Source of the DNA: an uncultured Actinomycetes bacterium
GTDB lineage: Bacteria > Actinomycetota > Acidimicrobiia > Acidimicrobiales > RAAP-2
Assembly: GCA_903924205.1 (NCBI GenBank)
Contig: CAIYAP010000006.1
Location: forward strand, 42,567 to 106,566
Length of the DNA stretch: 64,000 nucleotides
Direction of reading: 5' to 3'
Every line of letters begins with the position of its first letter. The first letter of the stretch is position 1. This document shows, in pieces, positions 34,523-43,366 of the stretch. Made by a program: the position numbers and the translations under genes. The notes beneath the pieces are model-generated. The model did no database searches, was not told the origin of the DNA, and worked only from the letters and a program-made list of their open reading frames with translations.

Positions 34523-34582
34523 GGAAACTCCAAGGCTATCGCAGGAGAGCCACCGTTTCGCCGACGCGACACATTCGACCGG

Positions 34583-34588
34583 TAGATT
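34583..34588 (+). promoter_or_regulatory. -10 element (TAGATT), leaderless clpP
   Basis: TAGATT followed by 6 nt to the GTG at 34595, or 9 nt to the ATG at 34598. Confidence 0.55.
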
Positions 34589-34594
34589 GAGACG

Positions 34595-35191
34595 GTGATG
34601 AACAGTGACCCCCAGTTCGACTTTTCCGGCATGAACCTCAATCAGCGTCTGCTGCGGGAACGGATCGTATTTCTCGGTTCGCAGGTCGACCAGGACTCGT
34701 CGAATCGCATTTGCGCCGAGCTCTTGTTGCTGGAAGCTCAGGACCCGACCGCCGACATTGCCTTCTACATCAACTCGCCCGGCGGATCGGTCACTGACGG
34801 CATGGCTATTTACGACACCATGCAGTACGTGGCGTGCGACGTCAGCACCATTTGTCTGGGCATGGCTGCCTCGATGGGCCAGTTCCTGCTGACTGCGGGA
34901 GCCAAGGGGAAGCGTTTTGCCTTACCGAACAGCCGTATCTTGATGCACCAGCCCCTCATCAATGGGACCATTCAGGGCCAAGCTTCCGATATTGCCATTC
35001 AGGCTGAGCAGATTATTTTTATGCGCCGCAACTTGGCAGAAATTACCGCGACGCACACTGGCCAGCCCCTAGAGAAGATCTTGGCTGACTCGGATCGCGA
35101 CCACTGGTTCACGTCGAACGAGGCTGTGGAATATGGCTTCATTGACAAGGTGATTTCCCGCTCGATTCACGCGGCGAGCATCGCTCACTAA
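34595..35191 (+). CDS. clpP: ATP-dependent Clp protease proteolytic subunit
   Basis: 198 aa serine protease subunit of the ClpP barrel. Substrate-loop [18 protein letters not shown] (about residue 63), nucleophile Ser in [10 protein letters not shown] (about 93), His in ILMHQPL (about 118) and the late Asp in [11 protein letters not shown] region. Works with ClpX/ClpC ATPases, including degradation of tmRNA-tagged proteins. GTG at 34595 or ATG at 34598. No clpX or second clpP is adjacent; instead the next gene, a glycan exporter permease, starts at the very next base. Confidence 0.95.
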   Translation: MMNSDPQFDFSGMNLNQRLLRERIVFLGSQVDQDSSNRICAELLLLEAQDPTADIAFYINSPGGSVTDGMAIYDTMQYVACDVSTICLGMAASMGQFLLTAGAKGKRFALPNSRILMHQPLINGTIQGQASDIAIQAEQIIFMRRNLAEITATHTGQPLEKILADSDRDHWFTSNEAVEYGFIDKVISRSIHAASIAH

Positions 35192-36118
35192 GTGCCCGAC
35201 CGCACCCCCGCTGTGCCGCCATCAGAGCGGCCCATTCGGGTCGTCTCGGCATCGCCGTCTTTGGGCCAACGGCTCCAACAGATCTGGGGTCATCGAGAGC
35301 TACTGTCCTACCTGATTCGTTCAGAAATCAAGGTGAAGTACAAGTCCTCGGTGCTGGGCATCGCTTGGTCCATGGTGAATCCCGCCATGGTTCTCGCCAT
35401 CTATTTCTTGGTCTTTCAGGTCTTTATGAAAAACGGCGTACCGAACTATGTCTTCATGCTGGGCGCCGGATTAGTGGTGTGGAACTTCTTTGCGCTGACG
35501 GTGAACACCGCGACGAGCGTGATCGTGAACCAGGCCGGCATTGTCAAGAAGGTTGCCTTCCCGCGCGAAATTTTGGTGCTGGCCACCCTGGGGACTTCTC
35601 TGGTGTACCTCTTCATTCAACTTGGTGTTCTGGTGGCATTGATGACCATCTTGGGTCACGCACCGGCATGGGGAATGTTGTGGTTGCTTCCGGTGGCCGT
35701 TGTCGCCCTCGTGCTGCTGACGTCGGCCATCGGCATTTTCTTGTCGGCGGTCAACGTGTACATGCGCGACACCAAGCACTTTGTGGAGATCGGGATTCAA
35801 CTGTGGTTCTGGTTGACGCCCATTGTGTACAGCTTCGAACAGAAGCTGTCACCGATGCTGCACCGCCACGGCATCACCTGGATCTTCTTTCTGAATCCCG
35901 TGACGCCCATTGTCATGGCCTTCCAGCGCGTGTTGTACGCCCAGCCCTACGTCACGTCGACGGTTGCACCTCACGGCACCTTCGCGGAATTACCCACCTG
36001 GTCATCGCTGACCTATCTGGGTCTCCTCGGCGGAGTCATCGCCCTATCGATCGCCGCGCTGCTCGGTGCTATCAGCGTGTTTGGTCGTCTCGAGGGCAAC
36101 TTTGCGGAGGAACTATGA
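35192..36118 (+). CDS. ABC-2 polysaccharide export permease (Wzm/TagG type)
   Basis: 308 aa, GTG start abutting the clpP stop (TAAGTG). Six hydrophobic helices; the family segment LIRSEIKVKYKSSVLGIAWS (about residues 45-64) precedes the first helix, and IVKKVAFPREILVL and VYMRDTKHFVEIGIQLWFWL are typical of O-antigen/teichoic-acid exporters. Forms the channel with the ATPase encoded next, which overlaps by 4 nt. Confidence 0.92.
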   Translation: MPDRTPAVPPSERPIRVVSASPSLGQRLQQIWGHRELLSYLIRSEIKVKYKSSVLGIAWSMVNPAMVLAIYFLVFQVFMKNGVPNYVFMLGAGLVVWNFFALTVNTATSVIVNQAGIVKKVAFPREILVLATLGTSLVYLFIQLGVLVALMTILGHAPAWGMLWLLPVAVVALVLLTSAIGIFLSAVNVYMRDTKHFVEIGIQLWFWLTPIVYSFEQKLSPMLHRHGITWIFFLNPVTPIVMAFQRVLYAQPYVTSTVAPHGTFAELPTWSSLTYLGLLGGVIALSIAALLGAISVFGRLEGNFAEEL

Positions 36119-37269
36119 CCTTCGTGGTGAGAGCAGAAAAGGTCTCAAAGAACTTCCGTCTTCATAGCGAACGGCATCGTTCGTTCAAGGACAAACTTCT
36201 GCGACCGGGCCAGGGTGTCGCCACCGACTTTACGGCGCTCACCGATGTCTCATTTGAGATTGCGAGTGGAGAGACCGTGGGCATCTTGGGCCGCAACGGT
36301 TCGGGAAAATCCACGCTGCTCAAGTGCATCTGTGGCGTTCTGCGACCGACCTCCGGTCAGGTCTTGGTGCGCGGGACTCTTGCCGGACTCCTCGAGTTGG
36401 GCGCAGGCTTCCAGCCCGAGCTTTCCGGTCGCGACAACGTGTACCTCTCAGCATCGATGCTCGGAATGTCGACAAAGTCGGTGGATGCCATTTTCGACGA
36501 GATCGTTGGTTTTGCCGAGCTGGAGCAATTCATTGATACCCCGGTGAAGTTCTATTCCTCGGGGATGTATGTCCGCCTCGGATTCTCCGTCGCGGTAAGC
36601 GTCGAACCCGAGATCTTGGTGGTGGACGAAGTGTTAGCGGTGGGCGACGAGCGATTCCAGGCGAAGTGCATGGATCGAATTCGTCAGTTCCAGCGCGATG
36701 GTCGGACGATCTTGCTCGTCTCGCACAATGCTGACCAGGTGCGAACGCTCTGTGATCGCACCCTGGTGTTAGATCGCTCTCAACTGGCTTTCGACGGCCC
36801 TGCTGCCGATGGCGTTCGTGTCTTTCGTGAGCGATTGATGGGCACGACGTCGGTGGTGGGCGATGACGGGCCACCGCGATCAGCGGGGACCATTGATGCG
36901 GTTTCCACCCCCTCGGGGCGATTCGTCGCCACCACGGGTGAAAAGTGGGAGATGTCGGTGGCGGTGACGGCACATCAGGCCATCGAAGGTCACTTTGTCA
37001 TGGAACTGCACAATGATCGAGGCGAACTCATGGTTCGTTCGGACTGGGAAGTCGCTCCCGTGTCACTTTCTCCCGGAGCCCACGTCATCCACGTCGACGC
37101 ACCATCCATGTCCCTTCTGGATGGTGCGTACCAAGTCAGCGTCGGCATCGTCAGTGATTTGGGCAGTCAAGCGGTGATATGGCGAGAGCAGGCGGCGGTG
37201 CTGGAAGTGACCTATCGCGGCCGTGGATCTGGACTCATCCAGCTCGCTCCACGCGTCCGCGTTAGCTAA
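36115..37269 (+). CDS. ABC polysaccharide export ATPase with C-terminal extension (Wzt/TagH type)
   Basis: 384 aa from the ATG at 36115; upstream frame is inside the permease. Walker A GRNGSGKST (about residue 59), family-specific GLLELGAGFQPELSGRDN (about 91), signature YSSGMYVRLGFS and Walker B ILVVDEVLAVGD. The C-terminal about 130 residues are beta-rich and end in TYRGRGSGLIQLAPRVRV, like the Wzt domain that recognises the terminus of the glycan to be exported. Overlaps the convergent HAD gene by 8 nt. Confidence 0.93.
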   Translation: MTFVVRAEKVSKNFRLHSERHRSFKDKLLRPGQGVATDFTALTDVSFEIASGETVGILGRNGSGKSTLLKCICGVLRPTSGQVLVRGTLAGLLELGAGFQPELSGRDNVYLSASMLGMSTKSVDAIFDEIVGFAELEQFIDTPVKFYSSGMYVRLGFSVAVSVEPEILVVDEVLAVGDERFQAKCMDRIRQFQRDGRTILLVSHNADQVRTLCDRTLVLDRSQLAFDGPAADGVRVFRERLMGTTSVVGDDGPPRSAGTIDAVSTPSGRFVATTGEKWEMSVAVTAHQAIEGHFVMELHNDRGELMVRSDWEVAPVSLSPGAHVIHVDAPSMSLLDGAYQVSVGIVSDLGSQAVIWREQAAVLEVTYRGRGSGLIQLAPRVRVS

Positions 37270-37921
37270 ATCGCGGGTAGGCCCGCAAGGCGCCGAATCT
37301 TCCCAGTTTGCCCACGTCATAGGGATGGTGGGCGCCCGCCAGCAATCGACGATCGCCGCGAGAGTTTCCGTACGCGAAAATCTCCGGCGGCTCGGCGAAG
37401 GCCTGCGTGTCTATCCACTCTTGCAAACGGCGCATCTTCTCGGCACCGCGACAATTGCGTCCAAGGTAGCCACCGGTGAGTTGACCGCGAGGGTCTACGG
37501 CGAGCCGTGTACCAATCGCGTGATGCGCGCCCAAAGACTGAGCGATCATCGTCACATAAATCTCTGGTGAGGCGGAGACGATAACGACATGGTGACCTTG
37601 CTCTACGTGCCAGGTCAGGCGACGCACCACGTGGGATCGAGCGTCTCGAGTGAGGTGATGGCGAGCAAAGTCGGCGGACGCCACGGTGACGCGTTCGAGT
37701 GATTGACCCTTGAGGGCGTCTCGGAAAAGTAATTCTTTGGCGTCATCAGCGGTGGTCCCGCTGCGCAGAGAGCCCCAGAGAAGTTGGGGCGCGTGGTGCA
37801 TCATTGCGGGTGTCACCGAGCCTCGACGACCGACGTGCCTGAGCCACTTAACGACCGATCCCCCCTCGGTGAGAGTTCCATCAAGGTCAAAAGCGGCAAC
37901 GACGGGACGCGGTTCAGGCAT
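37262..37921 (-). CDS. HAD-IB family phosphatase (SerB/CicA-like)
   Basis: 219 aa from the ATG at 37921 (MPEPRPVVAAFDLDGTL); the frame upstream crosses the divergent GT8 gene. HAD motif I FDLDGTLTEGG, motif II VIVSASPEIYV, the lysine in GAEKMRRL and motif IV IFAYGNSRGDRRLL. Includes the MMHHAPQLLWG cap segment common in HAD-IB proteins linked to lipid phosphate metabolism. Substrate unknown. Confidence 0.88.
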   Translation of the reverse strand: MPEPRPVVAAFDLDGTLTEGGSVVKWLRHVGRRGSVTPAMMHHAPQLLWGSLRSGTTADDAKELLFRDALKGQSLERVTVASADFARHHLTRDARSHVVRRLTWHVEQGHHVVIVSASPEIYVTMIAQSLGAHHAIGTRLAVDPRGQLTGGYLGRNCRGAEKMRRLQEWIDTQAFAEPPEIFAYGNSRGDRRLLAGAHHPYDVGKLGRFGALRAYPRFS

Positions 37922-37957
37922 GCCAGTGAGTTTGCCAGAACAGGGCTCGTGGCTCGG

Positions 37958-37963
37958 TACTCT
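37958..37963 (+). promoter_or_regulatory. -10 element (TACTCT), leaderless GT8 gene
   Basis: TACTCT followed by 6 nt and the GTG at 37970. Confidence 0.55.
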
Positions 37964-37969
37964 TGACGC

Positions 37970-38974
37970 GTGAGTCACCCCCTTTCTCCTCTGCCCACCG
38001 TCACGATGTGTTTCGACGACCGCTACCTGTGGCCGTGGGCCATGACCATTGCGACGGCCAAGAAGCACGCTGACCGTGACTTTCGCTGCTTCGTCGCCAA
38101 CGCGAATGGTTTGTTGACCGAGGAGGGCAAGAGTGAGGCTCGACGCATTGCGGCGGCCCTCGAGGTGAATCTCGAAATTCAAGACTTCGAGGTCCCCGTC
38201 GGCGAGTATTCGCGAAACCAATGGAATGCCACCGTGTACGCGCGGTTGCGCATGATGGACGAACTGACCGAGGATTTTCTCTGGCTGGATTCGGATCTCA
38301 TTATTCGCCCGGGCTGGTGTGAGCTTTTCGATCTCGGCGCCGCCGCGCTGATCGATGAGTCAAAAATTGCGGTCGCGGTGCGTGACCGCCAACAAATGAT
38401 TGACATTTTGCGCGGACGTGGGAACAACGCCGCGTTTAGTGCCGCCGGTGACCAGTACTTCAACTCGGGAATCTTGTACGTGCGCCCTTCTCGATGGCAG
38501 GCGACGGACTATCCGACGCAGTGGCCTCAGCTCGTTCGCGACGAATCCAACTACGGCTTCACCATCGTTGACCAAGACGTGTTGAACTTTTTACTCGCCG
38601 GTCAGATGGCGTTCTTTCCTGGTGAGTTCAATCGCATCATTTCGGACCCCATGATCGGTAATGAGAAGGTGTGGCATTACGCCGGCGCCCCAAAGCCGTG
38701 GCGGATTGAAGGTGACATGCGTGGCTTCTACATGGCGGTCGAGACCATCAACTTGGATCGGCCGGCGCATCGCATTACCGATGGCGGCAGCGCCTATTCG
38801 ATGTACCCGCGCTACTGGGAAGCTGAAGTTGACGTTCTGGCCACCATTGCGGCTCGCGATCGCGGGCTCGCTGACGACCTGTGGCGACGACGCCAGGGCC
38901 AGATGCTGACCTTGTCGCGTGCGCAAAAGGTTAAGTGGTCCATCATGCGGCTGGCGGCTCGTCAGTGGCGCTAA
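37970..38974 (+). CDS. Glycosyltransferase family 8-like protein
   Basis: 334 aa. GT-A fold signatures of GT8: metal-binding LWLDSDLIIRPGW (DxD, about residue 104), YFNSGILYVRPSRW (about 162), VDQDVLNFLL (about 197) and HYAGAPKPW (about 236), the last being the sugar-nucleotide-contacting motif of this family. Would add galactose or glucose-type sugars to a cell-surface glycan in the cytoplasm. Lies near the Wzm/Wzt exporter. GTG start. Confidence 0.87.
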   Translation: MSHPLSPLPTVTMCFDDRYLWPWAMTIATAKKHADRDFRCFVANANGLLTEEGKSEARRIAAALEVNLEIQDFEVPVGEYSRNQWNATVYARLRMMDELTEDFLWLDSDLIIRPGWCELFDLGAAALIDESKIAVAVRDRQQMIDILRGRGNNAAFSAAGDQYFNSGILYVRPSRWQATDYPTQWPQLVRDESNYGFTIVDQDVLNFLLAGQMAFFPGEFNRIISDPMIGNEKVWHYAGAPKPWRIEGDMRGFYMAVETINLDRPAHRITDGGSAYSMYPRYWEAEVDVLATIAARDRGLADDLWRRRQGQMLTLSRAQKVKWSIMRLAARQWR

Positions 38975-40725
38975 ACCGTCGCGACGACCTCGTCGCGTAG
39001 TTGACGTTTGAGAACCTTGCCCTGAGGGTTGCGGGGGAGCGGTTCGCTGCGAACGTAGACGTGTGTCGGGACTGCAAAGTGCGCGAGACGAGCACGCGCG
39101 TGTTCGATGATGTCAGTCACGGTGGTCGCGCTGGGGTGGCGTAACACCACGACGACGCCCACTTCCTCGCCGAGGACGGGGTGCGGCACCCCAATGACGG
39201 CGCAGTCGGCCACGTTGGGGTGCTCGAAAATCGCGGCTTCAACCTCTACGCAGTACACGTTCTCGCCACCGCGAATAATCATGTCCTTGGCCCGGTCAAC
39301 GATATGAACGAATCCGTCCTCGTCAATTCGCGCGACATCGCCCGTGCGGATCCAGCCCTTGGTAAAGGTGGCCGCCGTGGCCTCGGGCTTGTTCCAATAG
39401 CCCCGCACCACGGTGGGTCCCTTCACCCACAGTTCGCCCACGACGTCGGGGCCGGAGGGCAGCTCGCTCGATGGCTCGTCACCCGCAAAGTCTTCCGGGA
39501 CGATGGCCATATCAGAGACGGGCATGGGTTGACCGCAACTGGTCGGCTTGGCGATGTAGTCGGGGCCGCTGTTGAGGGCCACGGCTGCCGATGTTTCGGT
39601 CATGCCATATCCGTTACCGGGCTGAGCCAGCGGAAAGGCTTCTCGAATTCGACGCACGAGGTCCGGTGGTGACGGCGCGCCGCCGTAGGACACGGAGCGA
39701 ACCGAGCTGGTATCAAAGCTCGCAAAATCCGGGTGATCAATCACTTGCATGGCGATGGTGGGAACGCCGCCGAAGGTCGTGATCTTCTCGCTCTCAATGA
39801 GCCCGAGCGCCGCCCGAGCGTCGAAGTGGTGCATCATGACCAACTTGCCGCCCGAGGCAGCATTCACGATCAAAATGGCCAAACAGCCAGTGGCGTGAAA
39901 GAGCGGAACGTTGAGTAGGTAAGAGTTTTGAATGGATTGCCCATCAGCATCAATATTGCCGCCACCAAAGCGCATGGTGGCACGTTGTCCGACGAAGAAC
40001 AGGTTCATCAAATTACTGATGGCGTTTCGGTGCGACCCGACGGCACCCTTGGGACGGCCCGTTGTGCCCGAGGTGTAGAAAATGGTGGCGTCGTCATCAG
40101 GCGCGATGGTGGCGTCGGGAAAAGTGACGTCATCGGCCACGTGACCCAAAACCTCGTGGAAACTGCGAATGCGTACCCGGGGGTGAGGTTCGCCCAGGTC
40201 GGGGGCCACGGACCGGTCTTCGTTCACGACAATGACATCCGTCAAGAACTCCAGTCGATCGAGATGGGGGCGAAGCCGTTCAAGGCGCGCACTGTCAACA
40301 ATCACCATTCGTGCACCCGAGTCGCTTAATCCGTACTCGAGTTCATCGCCCGTCCACCACGCGTTCAGCGGCACCGAGATGGCGCCGAGCCCCACCGTGG
40401 CGAAGAAGGCCATCGGCCATTCGGGCAGATTTCTCGACACGATGGCGATGCGGTCACCTGTTTCGACACCCATCTCGCGCAGGCGGTGAGCGAACGTCGC
40501 GGCGTAGCGGAAATGACGCTCAAAGGTGTATCGCTCGTCTTCGTAGACAATGAAGTCTTTGGTGGCGTGATTGAGGGAGAGATCAAGAACACTGCGCAGC
40601 GTTGCCGGTGCATGCTTCCACACGCGGGTCGCGACACCGCGAATGTCCACGGTGTCCATTTCGAATATTTGACCAGCCGCGGTCATCGCCGCGGTGGCTT
40701 CGTTAATGCTGAGGGCAGTGCTCAT
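38971..40725 (-). CDS. AMP-forming acyl-CoA synthetase
   Basis: 584 aa from the ATG at 40725 (MSTALSINEA), with AGGAG 4 nt upstream. ANL superfamily: ATP-binding YTSGTTGRPKGAVGSHRN (about residue 206), GYGMTETSAAV (about 351), GWIRTGDVARIDEDGF (about 457) and the catalytic lysine in NPQGKVLKRQLRD near the end. Activates a carboxylic acid to its CoA thioester; a long- or medium-chain fatty acid is likely but unproven. Follows orn by 7 nt; CTAA end shared with the GT8 gene. Confidence 0.92.
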   Translation of the reverse strand: MSTALSINEATAAMTAAGQIFEMDTVDIRGVATRVWKHAPATLRSVLDLSLNHATKDFIVYEDERYTFERHFRYAATFAHRLREMGVETGDRIAIVSRNLPEWPMAFFATVGLGAISVPLNAWWTGDELEYGLSDSGARMVIVDSARLERLRPHLDRLEFLTDVIVVNEDRSVAPDLGEPHPRVRIRSFHEVLGHVADDVTFPDATIAPDDDATIFYTSGTTGRPKGAVGSHRNAISNLMNLFFVGQRATMRFGGGNIDADGQSIQNSYLLNVPLFHATGCLAILIVNAASGGKLVMMHHFDARAALGLIESEKITTFGGVPTIAMQVIDHPDFASFDTSSVRSVSYGGAPSPPDLVRRIREAFPLAQPGNGYGMTETSAAVALNSGPDYIAKPTSCGQPMPVSDMAIVPEDFAGDEPSSELPSGPDVVGELWVKGPTVVRGYWNKPEATAATFTKGWIRTGDVARIDEDGFVHIVDRAKDMIIRGGENVYCVEVEAAIFEHPNVADCAVIGVPHPVLGEEVGVVVVLRHPSATTVTDIIEHARARLAHFAVPTHVYVRSEPLPRNPQGKVLKRQLRDEVVATV

Positions 40726-40732
40726 GGCGCTC

Positions 40733-41278
40733 CTAGAGGGTGACGTCGTTGTCGCGAAACAGGTGAGAACGGTAGAAGGCCAGTTCGGCAATGGATTCGC
40801 GAATGTCATCGAGGGCACGATGGGTGGTGGCCTTGTCGGGGCGCTGAGATATCGCGACGGGGAACCAGCGTTGGCCTAACTCCTTGATGGTCGACACGTC
40901 CACATTTCGATAGTGAAAGAAGGCCTCGAGCTCGGGCATGTATTGCTGCAAGAAGCGGCGATCAGTCCCGATGGAATTTCCCGCTAAGGGAATTTTTCCC
41001 GCGGGGACGTGCTCGCGGAGAAACGCGAGGGTGGCGAGTTCGGCGTCACGCACCGAGATACTCGAGGTGGTGATTTCCGGCAGCAAGCCCGACGAAGTGT
41101 GCATCTGAGTAACGAAGTCACCCATCTCCGAGAGTTCGTCGGCAGTGGCGTGAATCACGAGGTCCGGTCCGCTCGCGACGACCTCCAGGTCGTCGGTGGT
41201 CACCAGAGTCGCGATTTCCACGATCACATGGCGCTCTGGCTCAAGGCCCGTCATTTCTAAATCCATCCACACCAGCAC
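40733..41278 (-). CDS. orn: Oligoribonuclease
   Basis: 181 aa DEDDh 3'-5' exonuclease that degrades di- to pentaribonucleotides and pGpG. Acidic residues in VWMDLEMTGL, GNSIGTDRRFL, VDVSTIKELGQRW and the histidine/aspartate in THRALDDIRESI. Full-length. GTG start six bases after a TAGTCT -10 element; its promoter is back to back with that of dut. Confidence 0.95.
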   Translation of the reverse strand: MLVWMDLEMTGLEPERHVIVEIATLVTTDDLEVVASGPDLVIHATADELSEMGDFVTQMHTSSGLLPEITTSSISVRDAELATLAFLREHVPAGKIPLAGNSIGTDRRFLQQYMPELEAFFHYRNVDVSTIKELGQRWFPVAISQRPDKATTHRALDDIRESIAELAFYRSHLFRDNDVTL

Positions 41279-41284
41279 GACGCG

Positions 41285-41290
41285 AGACTA
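41285..41290 (-). promoter_or_regulatory. -10 element (TAGTCT), leaderless orn
   Basis: Minus-strand TAGTCT, 6 nt before the GTG at 41278. Confidence 0.6.
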
Positions 41291-41322
41291 CTGAGGCCAT
41301 GGCGTATGGAGGTTCATAGCAC

Positions 41323-41328
41323 TAGCCT
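41323..41328 (+). promoter_or_regulatory. -10 element (TAGCCT), leaderless dut
   Basis: TAGCCT followed by 7 nt and the ATG at 41336; supports dropping ten upstream codons. Confidence 0.6.
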
Positions 41329-41335
41329 TCAGGCG

Positions 41336-41770
41336 ATGAACCTTGAGGTCACCCGACTGCACCCATTGGCCGTGATGCCCGCCTACGCGCACGCCAATGA
41401 CGCGGGGGCCGACCTGGTATCCGTGGAAGATGTCACCATCCGCCACGGCGGTGGCCGCGTCCTCATCCATACGGGATGGGCTTTCGCAATCCCCGATGGG
41501 TTCGCCGGCCTTGTGTTGCCCCGTAGCGGCAATGCGCTTCGACATGGCGTCACGGTGATCAATGCGCCGGGTCTGATTGATGCGGGGTATCGCGGCGAAA
41601 TCATGGTGGCACTCATAAATACAGATCCGCACGACGATTTTCACGTGTCGGTGGGAGATCGCGTTGCTCAGCTAGTGATCACCTCCACCCCGCAATGGAC
41701 TTTTCACGAACACGCAGAATTGGCGAGCTCCACCCGCGGAGAACAGGGCTTTGGGAGTACGGGTCGATGA
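41336..41770 (+). CDS. dut: dUTP diphosphatase
   Basis: 144 aa trimeric dUTPase; hydrolyses dUTP to dUMP and keeps uracil out of DNA. All five motifs: NDAGADLVS, LPRSGNALRHGVTVINAPG, IDAGYRGEIMVALIN with the catalytic Asp, GDRVAQLVI and the C-terminal Arg/Gly-rich RGEQGFGSTGR. The ATG at 41336 matches the family start. Its stop overlaps the start of the WS/DGAT gene (ATGA). Confidence 0.96.
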   Translation: MNLEVTRLHPLAVMPAYAHANDAGADLVSVEDVTIRHGGGRVLIHTGWAFAIPDGFAGLVLPRSGNALRHGVTVINAPGLIDAGYRGEIMVALINTDPHDDFHVSVGDRVAQLVITSTPQWTFHEHAELASSTRGEQGFGSTGR

Positions 41771-43206
41771 GATCTCACCCCATTTCGCCGCTCGACAGTG
41801 CTTTTCTGACTCTGGAGGTTCCTTCCACGCCTCTGCAAATTGGTGCCGTTGTCGAGCTCGCGTTACCCGAGAATGCCACTTCGGCCCATGAGCGTTTTAA
41901 CCGAGTTCGCCAAGTGATTGCGGAACGAATTCACGAAATTCCCGTGTTGGGGGAGCGAGTGCTTCGCCCGCCGTTTGACCTGGGCTGGCCCATCCGCGTC
42001 GCTGACCCGGACTTTCACGTTGACCACCACGTGAAGTTTCATGGATTGCCGGACCACGCCACCGAGTCGGACCTTCTGGACTTTGTCGCCAGTCTCATGG
42101 CGGCCCCGCTACCGGCGGATCAGCCCTTGTGGGACCTGTGGTACATCGACCACCAGAGCGCCTCGCGGGCCACGGTCCTCATGCGAGTCCATCACGCACT
42201 GGCCGACGGCGTGTCGGGCGCGGCGACCTTCGCGGGACTCTTTGACATCACACCCGAAGTTCGTGCGGCAACGCCGGGTGAGCACGAAGCGCCGGGCCCC
42301 CTCCCGACGCCCGAGTCACTTATTCCTCAGGCCATCTCAGATCTCATGCATCGTCCGGCGGCCATTGTGGAAACGCTCACTGCGGGATTAAGTCGATTGG
42401 CCGATGCCGTGGAGTCCCTCGCATCGTCGCCTCACGACACCACCGACGCCCCCTCTCTTCTCAGCGCACCACGGACATCGCTAAACGGGACGCCGTCAAG
42501 TTCACGAATTCTGCGCCGCGAGGTGCTGTCGCTGTCGGAGGTAAAGAGGGCGGCCAAGCAACGTGGGGGGTCGGTCACCGCATGGGTAATGGCCGTCACC
42601 GGCGGCGCCCTTCGTCGATACTGCCTCGAGCGCGGCGACGAGCTTGAGCGCGATCTGGTGGCCTACGTACCCATCAATGTCCGAGATAGTGGCGCCGAAG
42701 CACATCTCGGAAATCAGATTTCTGCGATGCTGCTCTACCTCGGCGCTACTGAATCTGACCCCAATGCACGTTTATCGCTGATAACCGACGCGGTCACTCA
42801 TCAAGCTCAGGCATCTCGCGAAAAAAGTGGGCGACTCCTTATGAACCTGGCGTCGGCCGTAGGTCCGACCCTGACCTCATTGGTCGGCAAAGTGGCTCAC
42901 GAGGTCTCGCTATTTGACCACGTGCCCACCTTGGCCAATGTGACGCTGTCGTCAGTCCCGGGGCCGCCCATTCCTTTGTGGCTGGCCGGTCATGAGGTGC
43001 TGCGAGTTACCCCCGTAGGCCCACTCCTCGCCAGTCTCGCGCTGAACGTGACGGTGATTAGTTACTGCGACAACTTGGAATTTGGCGTGCTCGGTTGCGG
43101 AGAACGCTTCGCCGATTTGGACCACTTCATGGGCTTACTGCGCGATGAAGTTGCCCTGCTCCTCTCCGACCCGTCAGGGGCACCTGGCGCGTCGGCTAAT
43201 ATGTAA
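41767..43206 (+). CDS. Wax ester synthase/diacylglycerol acyltransferase (WS/DGAT)
   Basis: 479 aa from the ATG at 41767; the longer frame is dut in another phase. Starts PISPLDSAFLTLEVPSTPLQ, typical of the family, with the catalytic HHALADG (HHxxxDG, about residue 140) and the C-terminal NVTLSSVPGPPIPLWLAG segment containing the ND-like/PGP region. Transfers acyl-CoA to diacylglycerol or fatty alcohol, giving storage triacylglycerol or wax ester at the inner membrane. A fatty-alcohol user would link to the AGPS-like gene at 10100 (inference). Confidence 0.92.
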   Translation: MRSHPISPLDSAFLTLEVPSTPLQIGAVVELALPENATSAHERFNRVRQVIAERIHEIPVLGERVLRPPFDLGWPIRVADPDFHVDHHVKFHGLPDHATESDLLDFVASLMAAPLPADQPLWDLWYIDHQSASRATVLMRVHHALADGVSGAATFAGLFDITPEVRAATPGEHEAPGPLPTPESLIPQAISDLMHRPAAIVETLTAGLSRLADAVESLASSPHDTTDAPSLLSAPRTSLNGTPSSSRILRREVLSLSEVKRAAKQRGGSVTAWVMAVTGGALRRYCLERGDELERDLVAYVPINVRDSGAEAHLGNQISAMLLYLGATESDPNARLSLITDAVTHQAQASREKSGRLLMNLASAVGPTLTSLVGKVAHEVSLFDHVPTLANVTLSSVPGPPIPLWLAGHEVLRVTPVGPLLASLALNVTVISYCDNLEFGVLGCGERFADLDHFMGLLRDEVALLLSDPSGAPGASANM

Positions 43207-43212
43207 CCCACT

Positions 43213-43288
43213 GCGGTAGTAGCTCAGTTGGTAGAGCGCAACCTTGCCAAGGTTGAGGTCGCCGGTTCGAGACCGGTCTACCGCTCCA
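43213..43288 (+). tRNA. tRNA-Gly (GCC anticodon)
   Basis: 76 nt including encoded CCA. Acceptor GCGGTAG/CTACCGC, D arm GCTCAGTTGGTAGAGC, anticodon stem-loop CAACC-TTGCCAA-GGTTG with GCC, T arm CCGGTTCGAGACCGG. Six nt after the WS/DGAT stop. Confidence 0.97.
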
Positions 43289-43330
43289 CCGGTGTCGGGT
43301 CAGAAATGGCCTGGTTTCCGATGCAGCCGT

Positions 43331-43366
43331 AAATGCGGGACCTTCGGGTCCCGCATTTATGTTTTT
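43331..43366 (+). terminator. Intrinsic terminator after tRNA-Gly
   Basis: Perfect 12-bp stem AAATGCGGGACC/GGTCCCGCATTT closed by a TTCG tetraloop (43343-43346), followed by ATGTTTTTATTT. The T run overlaps the end of the convergent SDR gene. Confidence 0.93.

Noticed and set aside
35365-36114. Long extension of the Wzt-type ATPase
   Set aside because: It lies entirely inside the permease gene in another frame; the ATGA overlap start is typical.
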